Shown here piece by piece: positions 22,460-33,520 of a stretch of 64,000 bases of DNA (within the stretch, counting starts at the first letter, position 1; each line of letters opens with the position of its first letter). The notes beneath the pieces are model-generated. The model was not told where the DNA came from and made no database searches. It worked only from the letters and a program-made list of their open reading frames with translations. The DNA lies in the NCBI RefSeq assembly GCF_003265705.1, contig NW_020312904.1, positions 6,048,940 to 6,112,939 of the forward strand, written 5' to 3'. Both the position numbers and the translations under genes were made by a program. The stretch is from Callorhinus ursinus (Eukaryota; Chordata; Mammalia; Carnivora; Otariidae).

Positions 22460-25400
22460 AAGTAAAAACTGTAAAACCCTGTTAAGAAGCTAGGGGGTCG
22501 GTCAAGGAGAGGGGAAGGCCATTGTAAGGCTGAGGGCCAACAAGAGCACAGAGAGAACAGCATGAAGGAAAGGCTGTGTCCCCTTTGTTGGAGTAGCCTG
22601 TGACTCCAGGGCAGGAAGGCAGAGGGCAGATCCGGAAAGGTAGGCTTTGGAGGGCAGTCTAAAGGGGCAGGACCTCATCCTCAGCCCTGGGAAGTTCAAA
22701 AAGAAAAACTGGATCAAGTATCCTAGAAGCAGAACAGCAGTCAGGGGCTGCTGGGAGTGGACACGGAGCTGGCCGGGAAACACCCTTCTGGAGTCTGGGG
22801 CTGGATGTAGGGACAGAGGAGAGGGGTGGAGGTAGGGGTGTTTGTTTTCAGCCCCAGAGATGGGTTGACAGCCTTGGGTATCTTAGTTATCAAGCTCAGG
22901 AGGCAAGAAGCTCGTTAAGCATCCTGGGAAATTTCCTGATATAGCCAAGGATGGGGAAGAGCCCCATCCTGGGGGAGAGGCTTTGGTGAAAGAAACCAAG
23001 GTCCATTGCATTTGCCTGGAAAAAAGACAACTTCAACTTCATCAAAGGACCCTGCTTCCGGGCCTCCATGGCTCTCTGCTAATTCTGTTTGGCAAGACTC
23101 AAAAGCCCTGTGTGAGCTGGGGTCTTGCTGCTCAAAGAGTGGGTCTGGGACCACCAGTAGCTGTAGCGGGGAGCCTCTCAGAGTCTGCCTTGCAACCTGT
23201 CCCCCGGGATCCGCATGCATGGTGAGTACTGGCTTCAGTCCCAGGCCCCTGTCCATCTTGCATTTCCAGGACCTCAAACATTGCGGACACCTCAGAAAGG
23301 CCTGAGTGTGGGACTGATGATGGGCTGAGGGCTGCCGTAGGGGGTGAAGGGAGCAGGCGTGTTTGAGGGAGCGAGGAGGTGAGATCGTCCAGACTGGGCA
23401 GTTGGCTGCTTCACGCAGGGGTGGTGGGGTGGCGGAGAGGGGAGAGAGGAGAGGGGGCCCAAGAGGGTTGATGCTGCCATTTCCAGAGGCTGAGCAGATG
23501 GTGGCTCTGCGTCCTGCAGCTCCTCTGTGGGCTGGACAAGGGCTCAGCTTTGGAAGGAGGCCAGGGTAGGATGGAGGCCAGCCCACAAGTGCGTGAGACG
23601 CCTGAAGGGGCCCGGAAAAGGGCCAGGGACTCCAGAATGGAAGGAATGGGTGGAGAACGAAGAGTCGTCCGGAGGATGGCCCGTCGGAGGGCAGGAGGCT
23701 AAGAGCACGGACAGTTTATGGTAAACAGCCTGATGCCACCAGGAAGTCAGAAACTCAGCCCGTAACCCCCCCCCCCCCCGCCCCGGTTCATTTGCGGATG
23801 GAGCTATTACAGTCAGGAGACCTTGGTCCCCAGAGGGGACAGCCACAGCTATGTGGACTTCCTTCCCCGAAGCTCTTCTATGTCATAAACGAAACTTCGA
23901 AATCCAATTCATCTGGAGGATTCCAACCTTGATTACAAACTTGATGAAGTAAATCTCTGGCAACAGTATAAACCACGATTGCAGATTTCTCATGGCGAGG
24001 TCCGAGAACAGCTCTGTCACAACCTTTATACTTAAAAACTCTTCTGAAATGTCAAGGCCATAGGCACCATTTCCACCCTTGCTTTTGTTTCTTCTTAGGG
24101 ATTTTGCTGTACTTGTTTGCTTTCTCCCTAGAGCTTTGGTGATGACATTTGGATACCAGCTCATGTTTACAATAATCTCCCAGGACAAGCTGAGGTCATT
24201 GGATCTGGATGTTTGATTTGGGTCCTCCGGCGCTGGGACACAGGACTTAGCTGCCTCTCCTGGGAGGAGACTTGGCTCATTAGCCACTGTGGACCTCCGC
24301 TGTGAAGCCTCATTCTCCTGGACAACCGACGGTGACCCCCACGCTATGCACCTGAGGAAGTCTTGTCCACCCCAGAGTTTCCTGGGGTCCCCAGAACGTG
24401 CAAGTCCATTCTCCTTTCTTTGGTGTATTCTAGGCCTCCAGCCCAGAGCTCCAAGTTTATTCTTTTCTGATTACACAGGTAAAGCAAACACATCTCTCTA
24501 ATTTGTTAACAGCAATAAAATTTTAAAAAACAACAAGATACACAGACCAATGCATCCCAACTTAAGCTCAATAGAAATTCAAACAAGTCATATGACAGTC
24601 ATCTTTCTTACATTACAACTCTCTTGGGATGCCTTATATGAACCTTTCTCCTCTGAGGATCATTATAACCATGACCGTTCACAGAGTGAATATATTCCAG
24701 TTAACCGTAATTATTTCAACCGATAGTTTTTGATGCTCGTATTATTACAGCTTGGTTCATGTTGGGGGAGACTTTTGATGGTTCCATTGTCTCTCCTCTG
24801 CTCCCCTAATATTTCCGAGGGTGACTTTACTTTCTGGCCACACCAGGGTATCCTGGACCATTCTCATTTTCTCTTTATGTTCCAAAGAATCCTGGTTTCC
24901 TTTAGGGGAGAAGGTCTTAGAGGCAAAAGTCTGGGCACTGGGGTGTCCCTGAGACGTGGGGATGGTTCAGAAACTCCTGTGACTTTTAGGACACTCTGGT
25001 CAGAAACGGAGCCAGAAATGCTTCTGTGCTTTTAAGGTCATACGTGTACGTAAATTCTTGCAGTCTGTGGGTCTGTTAACAAAGGTTAACAATATTGTTG
25101 TGGTTAATCCGATATTGACAGGATTGACAGGCAGGTCAGTGTGACACTGGCAAGAGCCCTCAACCCCAAGGGGGACAGGAAGCAGACGAGAACGGGCTCC
25201 GGGGACCAGAAAGGGAAGGATCGCAACAGAGCAGAGATGAGTCTTTTGAGAAACCTGGCTGAAGGCAGGAGAGACTTGGGAGGTCACGAGGTAAGGGAGG
25301 GGGTTGTTTTGCTTTTTGATTTCTGGTCCTTTTTATTAAGATGGGTGAGGCTGCAGCCTGCTTAATGGGTGGAGCAAAAAGTGTCAGAAGTGAAAGGCTG

Positions 25401-25918
25401 AATCAAATAGGATTCTTCTATGTACAAGGAAAAAAGATCTAGCTCATCTGGTTAAACCAAACTGTAAAATGGGGAGGCCTGTGGGCCACGCAGGGCAGGC
25501 CATGGGCACACACAGGCTCCAGTGATGGCCCATTCCCCTGCCTGTGTCTCATGGCTCAGCCTCCCAAGGAGGCAGGCTCTATTCAGAGATGGGCCCTCCC
25601 CTCACGTGGTGGCCAGACACCACCAAGCTCTAGTCTACACTCCTCGTCCAGAAGCAAAACGTACTCAGAGCCCATGCAGAAGAAAGGGGACACATCTTTC
25701 TCCCAGACTTCTACAAAAGACTCAGGGTGGCCAGACTGGGCGTCTCTGGCAGCACTTTACACATGGGTAAACTGAGGCCAGAGCAGGGCTGACATGTGGG
25801 CTCCTCCATCCCCACCCACTTCCCCCATGCGCTCCCTTCAGTTTCCCCCAGTAGCCAGGCTGGAGCAGACCAAGGGGGGTTTGACTTCGGAGTCTGCCAA
25901 GGGCTTGGGGCCTGGCAA
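22460..25918. other. Non-coding stretch, no recognised gene
   Basis: No SINE, no clear L1 and no protein family match. Contains a C14 run at 23766-23779. The ORFs here (up to 223 codons, minus strand, near 23 kb) lack splice context or a recognisable product. Confidence 0.45.
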
Positions 25919-25939
25919 ACTGAGCCACCCAGGCGCCCC
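25919..25939 (-). repeat. Isolated 5' head remnant of a CAN-SINE
   Basis: Only the terminal 'actgagccacccaggcgcccc' is present; the rest of the element is absent to its left. It lies 36 bp from a head-to-head forward SINE. Confidence 0.75.
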
Positions 25940-25975
25940 TGAATCTCACATTTGAGTAAGGAGAGGGTAGGAGGG

Positions 25976-26175
25976 GGGAGCCTGGGTGGCTCAGTCGTTA
26001 AGCATCTGCCTTCAGCTCAGGTCATGATCCCAGGGTCCCGGGATCGAGCCCCGGATCGGGCTCCCTGCTCCTTGGGAAGCCTGCTTCTCCCTCTCCCACC
26101 CCCCACCCTTATGTTCCCTCTCTCGCTGTCTCTCTCTATCAAAATAAATAAATAAAATCTTTTTAAAAAGGGGGG
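25976..26175 (+). mobile_element. CAN-SINE
   Basis: Complete forward copy; perfect TSD gagggtaggaggg at 25963-25975 and 26176-26188. Confidence 0.95.
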
Positions 26176-26219
26176 GAGGGTAGGAGGGCAAAGGGGTCCC
26201 CAGGGCTGTAGAACATTGT

Positions 26220-26390
26220 TTGTTGTTTTTTAAAGATTTTATTTATTTAGGGGCACCTGGGTGGCTCAGTCGGTTAAGCGACTGCCTTCGGCTCAGGTCA
26301 TGATCTCGGGAATCCCAGGATGGAGTCCTACATCGGGCTCCCTGCTCAGCGGGGAGTCTGCTTCTCCCTCTGCCCCTCCCCCCTCTTGTG

Positions 26391-26425
<35 letters not shown>

Positions 26426-26618
26426 AATAAAATCTCTTTTAAAAAAGATTTTATTTATTTGTTCATGAGAGAGAGAGAGAGGGAGGCAGCAGGCAGAGAG
26501 AGAAGCAGACTCTCCACTGAGCAGGGAGCCCGACACAGGGCTCAATCCCAAGACCCTGAGATCATGACCTGAGCTGAAGGCAGATGCTTAACCAACTGAG
26601 CCACCCAGGCGCCCCCCG
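26220..26618 (-). mobile_element. CAN-SINE interrupted by a second SINE
   Basis: Outer element in reverse: A-tail side at about 26225-26248, remainder 26444-26616. Its own TSD is tagaacattgt at 26209-26219 and cagaacactgt at 26619-26629. The interruption is the forward SINE at 26249-26443. Confidence 0.93.
26249..26443 (+). mobile_element. CAN-SINE nested inside another CAN-SINE
   Basis: Forward copy with a (CT)n-expanded tail. TSD aaagattttatttattt at 26232-26248 and 26444-26460 is taken from the host SINE's own A-rich tail. Confidence 0.95.
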
Positions 26619-26784
26619 CAGAACACTGTCATTTTTACTGTTGTCTTCTATTCTAGGCCAGTAATAGTGGTATCCTATCTAGGACAGTAATATAAAGTTT
26701 CCTTTTAAAATACATTTATTGAAATGAAAAAGCCAATACAAAGAAAAAGGGTTGTGAATATTACCGGTGGTGAAATCCTACGGG

Positions 26785-27330
26785 TTCATTCATTCTACAC
26801 GTGTGCTGAGTGTCCAGTCACTCTGTTCCAGACACTGTTCCAGGAGGGAGACATAGCAGTGAACAAGTCAGCAGGAACCCCCGCTCTGTGGAACTCACAA
26901 TCCCGTGCAGAGGACAGGCATTAAAATACACGTATAAGTGAAAAACATAAAGCATGTCACATGGTGGTAAGTGTATGGGGGAAAACCGAGGTGAGAAAGC
27001 AGTGAGTGGGGAGTGCAGGGTGCACATGCCAGATCTGAGACAGGGAGGTCAGGGAATACTCACTCAGAAGCCGACACTGAAGCTCGAACCTGAAGGAGGT
27101 GAGGGAGAGAACCACATAGGTGTCTGGGCAAGACTGTTCCAGGCGGAGAGCCTGTTCGAGCGAGAGGAAAGGCCCTGGAGGGGGCGAGCACCAGCAAGGA
27201 GGCCGGCGTGGCTGGGCGGGGGCCCCATCCAAGAAAGGGGTGAGGCCAGGGTGAGGCAGGGGCTTTTCTTCTGAGCTCAGTGAGAAGCCACTGGAAGGGT
27301 TTGGGCAGAGGAGGGATGTAGCCTGACCTT
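26785..27330 (+). repeat. Ancient L2-type interspersed repeat
   Basis: Follows the familiar order 'gttcattcattc', 'ttccagacactgttccagg', 'gtgaacaagtcagcagg', then 'ggagagcctgttcgagcgag', 'aggaaaggccctggaggggg', 'gagaagccactggaaggg', 'gaggagggatgtagcctgacc'. The class assignment is by recognition only. Confidence 0.5.
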
Positions 27331-27339
27331 CTCCCATCA

Positions 27340-28750
27340 TCCCTCGGGCTGCTGTTTGGACCAGGGAGTGGGGGAGGCAGAACTACAGGCCAGACCAGGT
27401 CCCTGGGGAGAGGCTAGTGGCTTGGACAGGGGGAGGGGTGAGAAGTGTCAGATTCTGGACATATTTTTATCTTTTTCAAGGCGGATCTGATAGCATTTGC
27501 CATTGGAGTGGGTGTGGGGAAGGTGTGGGGTGGGCGGAGAGGAGTCAGGGCTTGGGGCCCAAGCGGCAGGAAAGGGAGCTGTCCTTAACGGAGATGGGGG
27601 AGATGCAGGATGCGTGGGGGAGACCGGGCCGCTGGCTGGAGCCCTGTGAGGGAGCACAGTTAGAAATGTGCCTTCAGGGAGAGGTCCGGGCTGCGGGCCA
27701 CATCTGGGCGTCACACGCAGATCGATGCCTCCCAAGCCACGGTTTGGATGACAGCATCAAGGGTAAAGAGTGGGGTAAGGAGCAGAAGATCAAGAGCGGA
27801 GCACAGCCTGTGGAAACTTCTAGAAGCTGGGAAGAGAAGTGGGTCGGTGGAGGGTGGGGGTGGCCACCGAGGAGAAGTGGTCAGGCGTGGCACCTGGGAA
27901 ACCGGAAGAGTAAAGTGCTTCAGAGAACAGGGAGTGGGCAGCAGTGGCAGGTGCTGCTGGAGGGACCGGTGAGCCAAGGACCAGGCTCCATGTGGACCTA
28001 GGAACATGGGCATAGCTGGGGACCAAAAATGACAGATTTAGTGGGCTAGTGGGGGGAGGGGTTTGAGGGACAAAGGAGGGGAGAAACCAGAGAGACAGGA
28101 CTTCTGCTACAAAGGGAAGGACAAAGGTAAGGCAGTAGGGAAGGGGAGCAGGTTAGGGGATCCTAAAGGGGTTTTGGTTTTAAGATTGGAGAAGTACCTA
28201 AAGGGGTTTTGGTTTCCTTCTTTTGGTTTTTAAGATAGGAGAAGTGTGTGGGTTGATGATGAGCAGGGCAGGGGAGAGAGGGCAGAGTTGCTGAGTCAGT
28301 GTGGGCTTGAAGGGTGGCAGCTTGTGGACAAGGGGAGGGTTCCTGCGGTCCCTTGGGTCCTGGGAGGGAAGGCAGCGCCTAAGTACCAGGTTGGGAGGCT
28401 GCAGATGGGTGGTGGGAGCCCATGGGAATTTTCTTCTGATTCATTCATTCCAAGGCACCTACTAAGTGCCAGGCTGTTCCAGGACTGGGATGGAGAGTTT
28501 TCATGTTCTCAAAGGTGGCCTGGGGACCAGTCATTGGCTGAGGGGGAGGAGGAGCCCCGAGGAGTGAGGACAACACAGCCGGCGGCCAGTGGACCCGCAG
28601 GAGAGTGAGCGGGGCCAGGACGCAAAAGCAACAAGGGCCCTCGGAAGTTGTGAAGGTTCAAGCAAATAAGTGAAATTCGGTAAAACACTGAGCCACGCCG
28701 CAGGCCCAGCGTTTAGCACCAGTCACAGCTGGGGCATGGGGTGGGGAGGT
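27340..28750. other. Non-coding flank upstream of the CpG island
   Basis: G-rich unique sequence with a local tandem duplication at 28162-28245 and no recognised gene. A weak 'cattcattccaaggcaccta' L2-like snippet occurs near 28441. Confidence 0.45.
28162..28245. repeat. Local tandem duplication
   Basis: 'cctaaaggggttttggtttt ... aagattggagaagt' (28162-28195) is followed by 'cctaaaggggttttggtttc ... aagataggagaagt' (28197-28245). The second copy carries an extra internal 'cttcttttggtttt' segment. Confidence 0.9.
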
Positions 28751-28756
28751 TCAGGA

Positions 28757-28900
28757 GTATATTCTAGGCTGTGGCATCAGGCAGGCCCGGGTTCCAATAC
28801 TGACACTGCCCCTTCTCAGTTGCATGACCTTCAAGTGACTTAACCGGCCGAGCCTCGGTTTTCTCATCTGTTAAATGGGGAAATCGGATTATAGGCCCAC
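28757..28900 (+). repeat. MIR element
   Basis: Forward MIR with 'ggcaggcccgggttccaata', 'gttgcatgaccttcaagtga', 'cctcggttttctcatctgtt', 'aaatggggaaat'. It abuts the CpG island. Confidence 0.75.
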
Positions 28901-28929
28901 ACAGTAGGCGACAGGGAGGCCAGGGGAGT

Positions 28930-29710
28930 GCTCCGTACCTGTTGACGGCGGTCCAGCCCCGGCGCCGGGAGCAGCGGGGACGCGGGGGGCCGAGGAGCCG
29001 GGACCCAGCGGGGGCGGCGGGCGGGGCGGCGCTGACCACGCCCGGGCCGGAGGGGCGGCGCTCCCGCCGCCGGACTCGGGGCACTGCCTCCCGCCGCCGC
29101 GCCGCCCGCCGGCCCCGGGGGCCAGCTCGTCCGCCGCCGCCGCCGGAGCCGGAGGTACCGGGGACCGCGCGCAGGGGGCGGCGGGTGGGGGCTCCCGGGT
29201 GCGGCCCTGGGGGCGTCTCGGGAGCGAGTAGGGGCGCCGCGAGAAGGCGGGGGCGGGGGTGGGCTGCGGAGGGGGCGGGGAGGGCTGGGCCGCCGCCCGG
29301 GCCACCTGTTCCGGAGGGACATCTGCGTGCGCACCGACTGGGCGCGGCGGTCCGCGGCCAGCTGCGCCCCGAAGTTGAGCGCGGCGGCTGCACCGGCGCC
29401 TGGCCGGCGAGGGGAGGAGCAGCCCCGCCCGGGCCCGGGTCCCGCGCCGGCGGAGAGGGTCGTGGGGGCGGGAGGCCCGGGGGCGAGGCGCGCCCCTCCG
29501 GTCCGGGGCGCGGAATGGTCTCGGGAGGCCTGGCCGCCCCGCCGCGCTCGCTCCTGGCCCCCGAGGGGGTGCGGCTGGGAGAGCGCCGGGGAGCGGCCGG
29601 CTGGAGGGGAGACTGCCGGGGGCGGGAGGCGTTGGCCCCGGTCGAGGGGGGCGGGAGGGTGCCTTGGCTTCGGAAGTGCCGAGGCGGGGGGAGGGCCCTG
29701 CAGGTGGAGG
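28930..29710 (+). promoter_or_regulatory. CpG island, probable A4GALT promoter
   Basis: This is the only long CpG-dense block in the window, with very high GC over about 0.75 kb and sharp edges, bounded by a MIR on the left. It contains several Sp1/KLF-type GC boxes (about 29019-29028, 29245-29259 and 29271-29280) and no TATA box. It lies 21.7 kb upstream of the A4GALT coding exon on the same strand. The human gene also starts from a non-coding exon in a CpG island far upstream. The link to A4GALT is inferred from position; a CpG-island promoter for an unseen divergent transcript is the alternative. Confidence 0.8.
29040..29154 (+). other. Candidate non-coding first exon of A4GALT with donor at 29155
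   Basis: Within the CpG island the best GTA-type donor is GGAG|GTACCG, with GT at 29155-29156. It follows a GCC-repeat-rich stretch and lies downstream of a GC box at about 29019-29028. The donor is only a partial consensus match, and a second candidate (CAG|GTGGAG, GT at 29704) exists. The transcription start is a guess; RNA data would settle it. Confidence 0.33.
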
Positions 29711-30258
29711 GAAGGGCCTGTGTCGGAGCGCCCCTTCCCCTTCTCAGGGATCCCGACCCGCCGACGACCCGTCCTTCCGGCTCGCTTCGCTCCCTCCCTC
29801 CTAGCCAGATGGGAACCCCTGAGTGGGAGCTGTGATGTGCTTGGGAGGGGCTCTGGCAGGAGTCCCTGAGTCCACTGCCCTTCGCTGCTGGGGGGCGGGG
29901 GCGCTTGCCTCAGTTTCCTCATCTGACACCCTGGAATAGACGGTCCCACCTCCTGGGCAGACTCAGCTGAGCCTCTGGCTCTGAGAGGGTTAAAAGCCGT
30001 CTCCCCTGCATCCACCCCTCCCTCAGAAGGACACCCTTTGCGTCTCGTCTCCCCGAGATGCTGAGTGATTGCCTGCCCCTCGCAGGCCCCTTGGGGGCCG
30101 GCAGAAGCAGGGCTCAGGTTCGCCAGGACTCTACCCTCCACACCTACGTCTGCGCTCTGTGTTCCCGCACAGAGATCCCCTAAGGGGGACTCCCCCAGGT
30201 GGGCCCAAATACAAAAGAAAGGGAGAGGCGAGATGGAATCTTCTGACAGCTCGCTACC

Positions 30259-30334
30259 AGAGGACAGACTCCCAAACAAATTCTGAAAAATGTCTAGAGG
30301 ACAAACTCCCAAATAGAAATTCTGAAAAATGTCT
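30259..30334. repeat. 37/39-bp tandem duplication
   Basis: Copy one at 30259-30295 and copy two at 30296-30334 begin with agaggaca and end with ttctgaaaaatgtct; the second has two substitutions and a 2-bp insertion. Confidence 0.93.
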
Positions 30335-31255
30335 CCTTTCCTTGTTCCGACAGAAGCTCTTCTAGCTGCCTAGGTTAAAGGTCCAAACTGGGACAGGGGG
30401 CAGACTAAGAGAAGGTGGCTGCCCGGGACATTTGCGACAGGACTGGAAGTAGGGACAGATGAGAAAGGGAAACTTGAAATGTGGAAACAGCTCTTTCCTC
30501 CCCACCGCCTCCCTCCCCACCGGCCGCTGCCCCTCCTGGCCCTCCGTCCAGGCAGGTGGGCTGTAGGGCTCTACCAGCCACCTGCTCACCCAAGCTCTGC
30601 ACCTGCTGTGCCTCTGGAATGCACTTCTCCCAACCTTCGGATCTCCTAGGTGAGCTCACAACTTCTGCTAAATGCCCTGTGTTTTCATTGTGCCACTCCT
30701 CTCCAGACTGGAAACTTCTAGAGGAAAGGAACCTTACCTGAAACCTCAGTGCTCAGCCCAGCACATAATCAGTGCTCCCTGAATGTTGCTTGGAATGAAT
30801 TAACTGTAGGAAGTAGGGGGGAGATGCCATATTTGCACCACTCGGAGAATCCTATTGTTAAATTTCGCCATTTTTGCTGAACTTTTTAAAAAATACTTTT
30901 TAACATATTTGAATATATCTTGTCTATAGAAATTTTCAAATTCCTCACCTCTCTCAAACCTTTTTTTATATTTTTTCAATGTTTACCTGTGTTTTATCAT
31001 GTTAGTTAAGGGAACACATTGGAAATTTAGGCTCTTTGGGATAACGTTACGTTGAACTTTTGCACGTATACATTGCCCGATTTTTCCTGGAAAGAGCATC
31101 ACCTGGTTGTCACTGCATTTGAACCTCTAGAAGGGCTCTACCTACAGCCAGCTGGCTCTCCAGAGGGCCTGTACCGTTTTGTACTTCCTCAGGCTGCGAG
31201 TGTGCATTTCTTGTTATTTCCTAGAAATGAAATTGGTGAATCAAAGAGTATGAAC

Positions 31256-31516
31256 GGGGGCGCCTGGGTGGCTCAGTCGTTAAGCGTCTGCCTTAGGCTC
31301 AGGTCGTGGTCCCAGGGTCCTGGGATTGAGCCCCGCGTCGGGTTCCCCGCTCTGCGGGAGGCCTGCTTCTCCCTCTCCCACTCCCCCTGCTTGTGTTCCT
31401 GCTCTCACTGTCTCTCTCTCTCTGTGTCAAATAAATAAAATCTTTAAAAAGAAAAAACAAAATCGCTTCTCGGCCTTTTGGCTAAGATCAAGTGTAAAAA
31501 AAAAAACAACAAAAAA
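31256..31516 (+). mobile_element. CAN-SINE plus U2-fragment composite insertion
   Basis: A complete SINE (tRNA-like head with A and B boxes, CT-rich tail, AATAAA-type A-rich end, about 31256-31461) is followed by 35 nt of U2 and a second A-rich tail. The target duplication is caaagagtatgaac at 31242-31255 and caaagagtatgcac at 31517-31530, with one mismatch. It flanks the whole composite rather than the SINE alone. Confidence 0.9.
31462..31496 (+). pseudogene. 5' fragment of U2 snRNA (first 35 nt) in a retrotransposed composite
   Basis: The 35 bases match the extreme 5' end of U2 spliceosomal RNA exactly as I know it, including the region that pairs with U6 and the start of the branch-site loop, and then stop abruptly in an A-rich tail. 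It sits directly after the A-rich tail of a CAN-SINE, and one TSD encloses both. No promoter (PSE) and no Sm site remain, so it cannot make U2. Confidence 0.9.
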
Positions 31517-31559
31517 CAAAGAGTATGCACGTCTAGGATCTTTGTGTGGTTCCCACCCC

Positions 31560-31680
31560 CGGTTTTATTGAGCTATGACTGACACGCAGCACGGTGTAAG
31601 CTGAAGGTGCACAGAGTGATTTGGCGTATATATGTACCTTGTGAAATGACCACAAAATGTGAGTTTCTGATTCATTTGTT
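31560..31680 (-). repeat. Ancient L1 fragment
   Basis: 'ttttattgagctatgactgac' and 'gtgatttggcgtatatatgta' resemble the antisense of old L1M 3' sequence. Weak but recognisable. Confidence 0.45.
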
Positions 31681-31689
31681 TGAGCTCAT

Positions 31690-32830
31690 CAGCGAGGTAT
31701 TTGCCTCTTGTCTGGTCTCTTGGTGGCAAAGACCTTCCAGATTATCGTTTGGCTTTTATTTTTGCTGCTGCTGGTGTGTGTTTTGGAAAGAGCCCATTTT
31801 TTCTTTTTACTTTACTTTGTGTGGGTGCTTTTCGATAAAGGAGACTTGGCTGCATTTATGAGCTGACAGGAAGGAGCCAGAAGACGGAGCGGCTGAGTCC
31901 CAGAGGAGAGGCAGGTCCCTAGGTTGAGGTCCCAGAGGATGCAGGAGGTGGGGGTGTCTGGCACTGGTCGAGGGAACTTCTGAGCTGGTGAGGACAGGAG
32001 GGAAAAGGGAAGGGCCCGGCTGACCCCTTATGAACTGGCTTTGATCTTCATGTAGAGGGAGGTGGAAAAGCTCAGTGGAGAGAAAAGGTTCTGGTCCTCA
32101 GGCCCCCAGCTCCCAGTGCTGTTTGCAAGCCTCATCCCCTGGAGTCCTCCCTGCTTCCCTGGGAGGTAGCAGGTGTTACCAGCCCCTCCCTCCCCCAACG
32201 GACAGACTCCCGAGGGAGGGGAAAGTGCCTTGTTCAGGTTCAGTCAGCTGATGAGTGGCAGGGATGCACGCAAAGTTGGCTCTTCTGGCATCAACCGCAT
32301 GCCCTTGCGGATCTCCCTCCTCTTGGTGCCCCCATTTCTAGTAGACCTCAGGAAGCTGCACCCATCTTACTCAGTGAGTGAGAGTCCCTTCCTCTCCTGT
32401 CTTGTTTTCCCTCTGGACAGACCTCAGTGGATCCAGAAGCTTCCAGTGGAAGCTGCGTTGGCCACAGGACTAGAAGAGCCCCTTCCCTTCTGGCTGGTGC
32501 CCGCACACTCTGCCCTGTGCCCGCACTCTCCAGCAGGAACCCACCGCACTTTCTGGAAGTCAGACCTGTGCAAAGTCTGAATTGGCAGACGGGGAGCTAG
32601 GTGAACAGGCGCATGAGAGTGAAGCAGGAGAAGTGGTCTTCGCATTCACCCAACAGACTTGATTTGAAAGAGCAGAAACCCTCGTCCCAGATGCAGACAC
32701 AGAGCCCAGAAAGGTCCCTGCCCCCACCAACTCTCCAGTTGTCTGAGGTCTTCATTTGCACCTTCCCATCGGGTCTCCAAGGCAGCCTCCTGAGTTGGGG
32801 GGTGGGCCATGGATTGAGCCCTTACTAGGT
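31690..32830. other. Intronic stretch without recognised features
   Basis: No clear repeat apart from MIR-like traces near 32160-32260. The open frame at 32173-32580 has no recognisable product. Confidence 0.45.
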
Positions 32831-32859
32831 GCCAGACACTTTATTATTTAACCCCCTCT

Positions 32860-33063
32860 GCAGGGGCGCCTGGGTGGCACGCTCGGTTGAGCATCTGTCT
32901 GCCTTGGCTCAGGTCATGATCCTGCCAGCCTGGGATCGAGCCCCACATCCGGCTCTCCACTCGGCAAGGAGTCTGCCTCTCCTTCCCCCTCTGTCCCCCC
33001 ACCCCCCACCCCCGCTCGTGCTCTCTCTCAAAATAAATAAATAAAATATTTAAAAATAATAAG
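32860..33063 (+). mobile_element. CAN-SINE
   Basis: Complete forward copy; perfect TSD aaccccctct at 32850-32859 and 33064-33073. Confidence 0.95.
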
Positions 33064-33083
33064 AACCCCCTCTACCATCCAGT

Positions 33084-33140
33084 GCTATTCTTCGCATTTT
33101 ACAGATGAGGAAACTGAGGCTCAGGGTTAAGTGCCTTTTC
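33084..33140 (-). repeat. MIR core fragment
   Basis: 'ttttacagatgaggaaactg' followed by 'aggctcagggttaag', the reversed MIR core. Confidence 0.5.
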
Positions 33141-33234
33141 TTTATTGCGGTGAGTTTGAGCCTCCGGCTCCAGAGCAGTCCCAGGTGAACGTGGCTGGGC
33201 TACAGGGAGACTCCTTCCACTTGACAAGGAGCGT

Positions 33235-33395
33235 TGGAATCCCAGCTGTGCCTCGGTTCCCTCAACTCTTAAACTGTAGTTTATAAGAGCAGGGCTTATC
33301 GGGAGGATTAAATGAGTTACTCCACGAAAACCACTTTGACCAGTGTCTGTGCAGAGTAAGCCCTCAGGAAATGTATACTATTGTTACTATTAAGC
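33235..33395 (+). repeat. MIR fragment
   Basis: Forward MIR 3' half: 'gtgcctcggttccctc', 'aggattaaatgagttactcc', 'gtgtctgtgcagagtaagcc', 'ctcaggaaatgta'. Confidence 0.6.
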
Positions 33396-33520
33396 AGGAG
33401 CTCCATGCCTGACGGGGAGCCTTTCAGAAATGTCAGCTCAAGCAGCTCACCCTTCCCCTCCCCATGCCTAGGGTAATGGGAAGGTGGGCGAGTCCTGACA
33501 CTGGAAAGAATATGGACTTT

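Noticed and set aside
28864..30312. 482-codon open frame on the minus strand across the CpG island
   Set aside because: Composition of a GC-rich island (Pro/Arg/Ala/Gly only); stops are rare there by chance. No known domain and no splice or codon-bias support.
31462..31496. A functional U2 snRNA gene
   Set aside because: Only 35 of roughly 190 nt are present, with no snRNA promoter, Sm site or 3' box.
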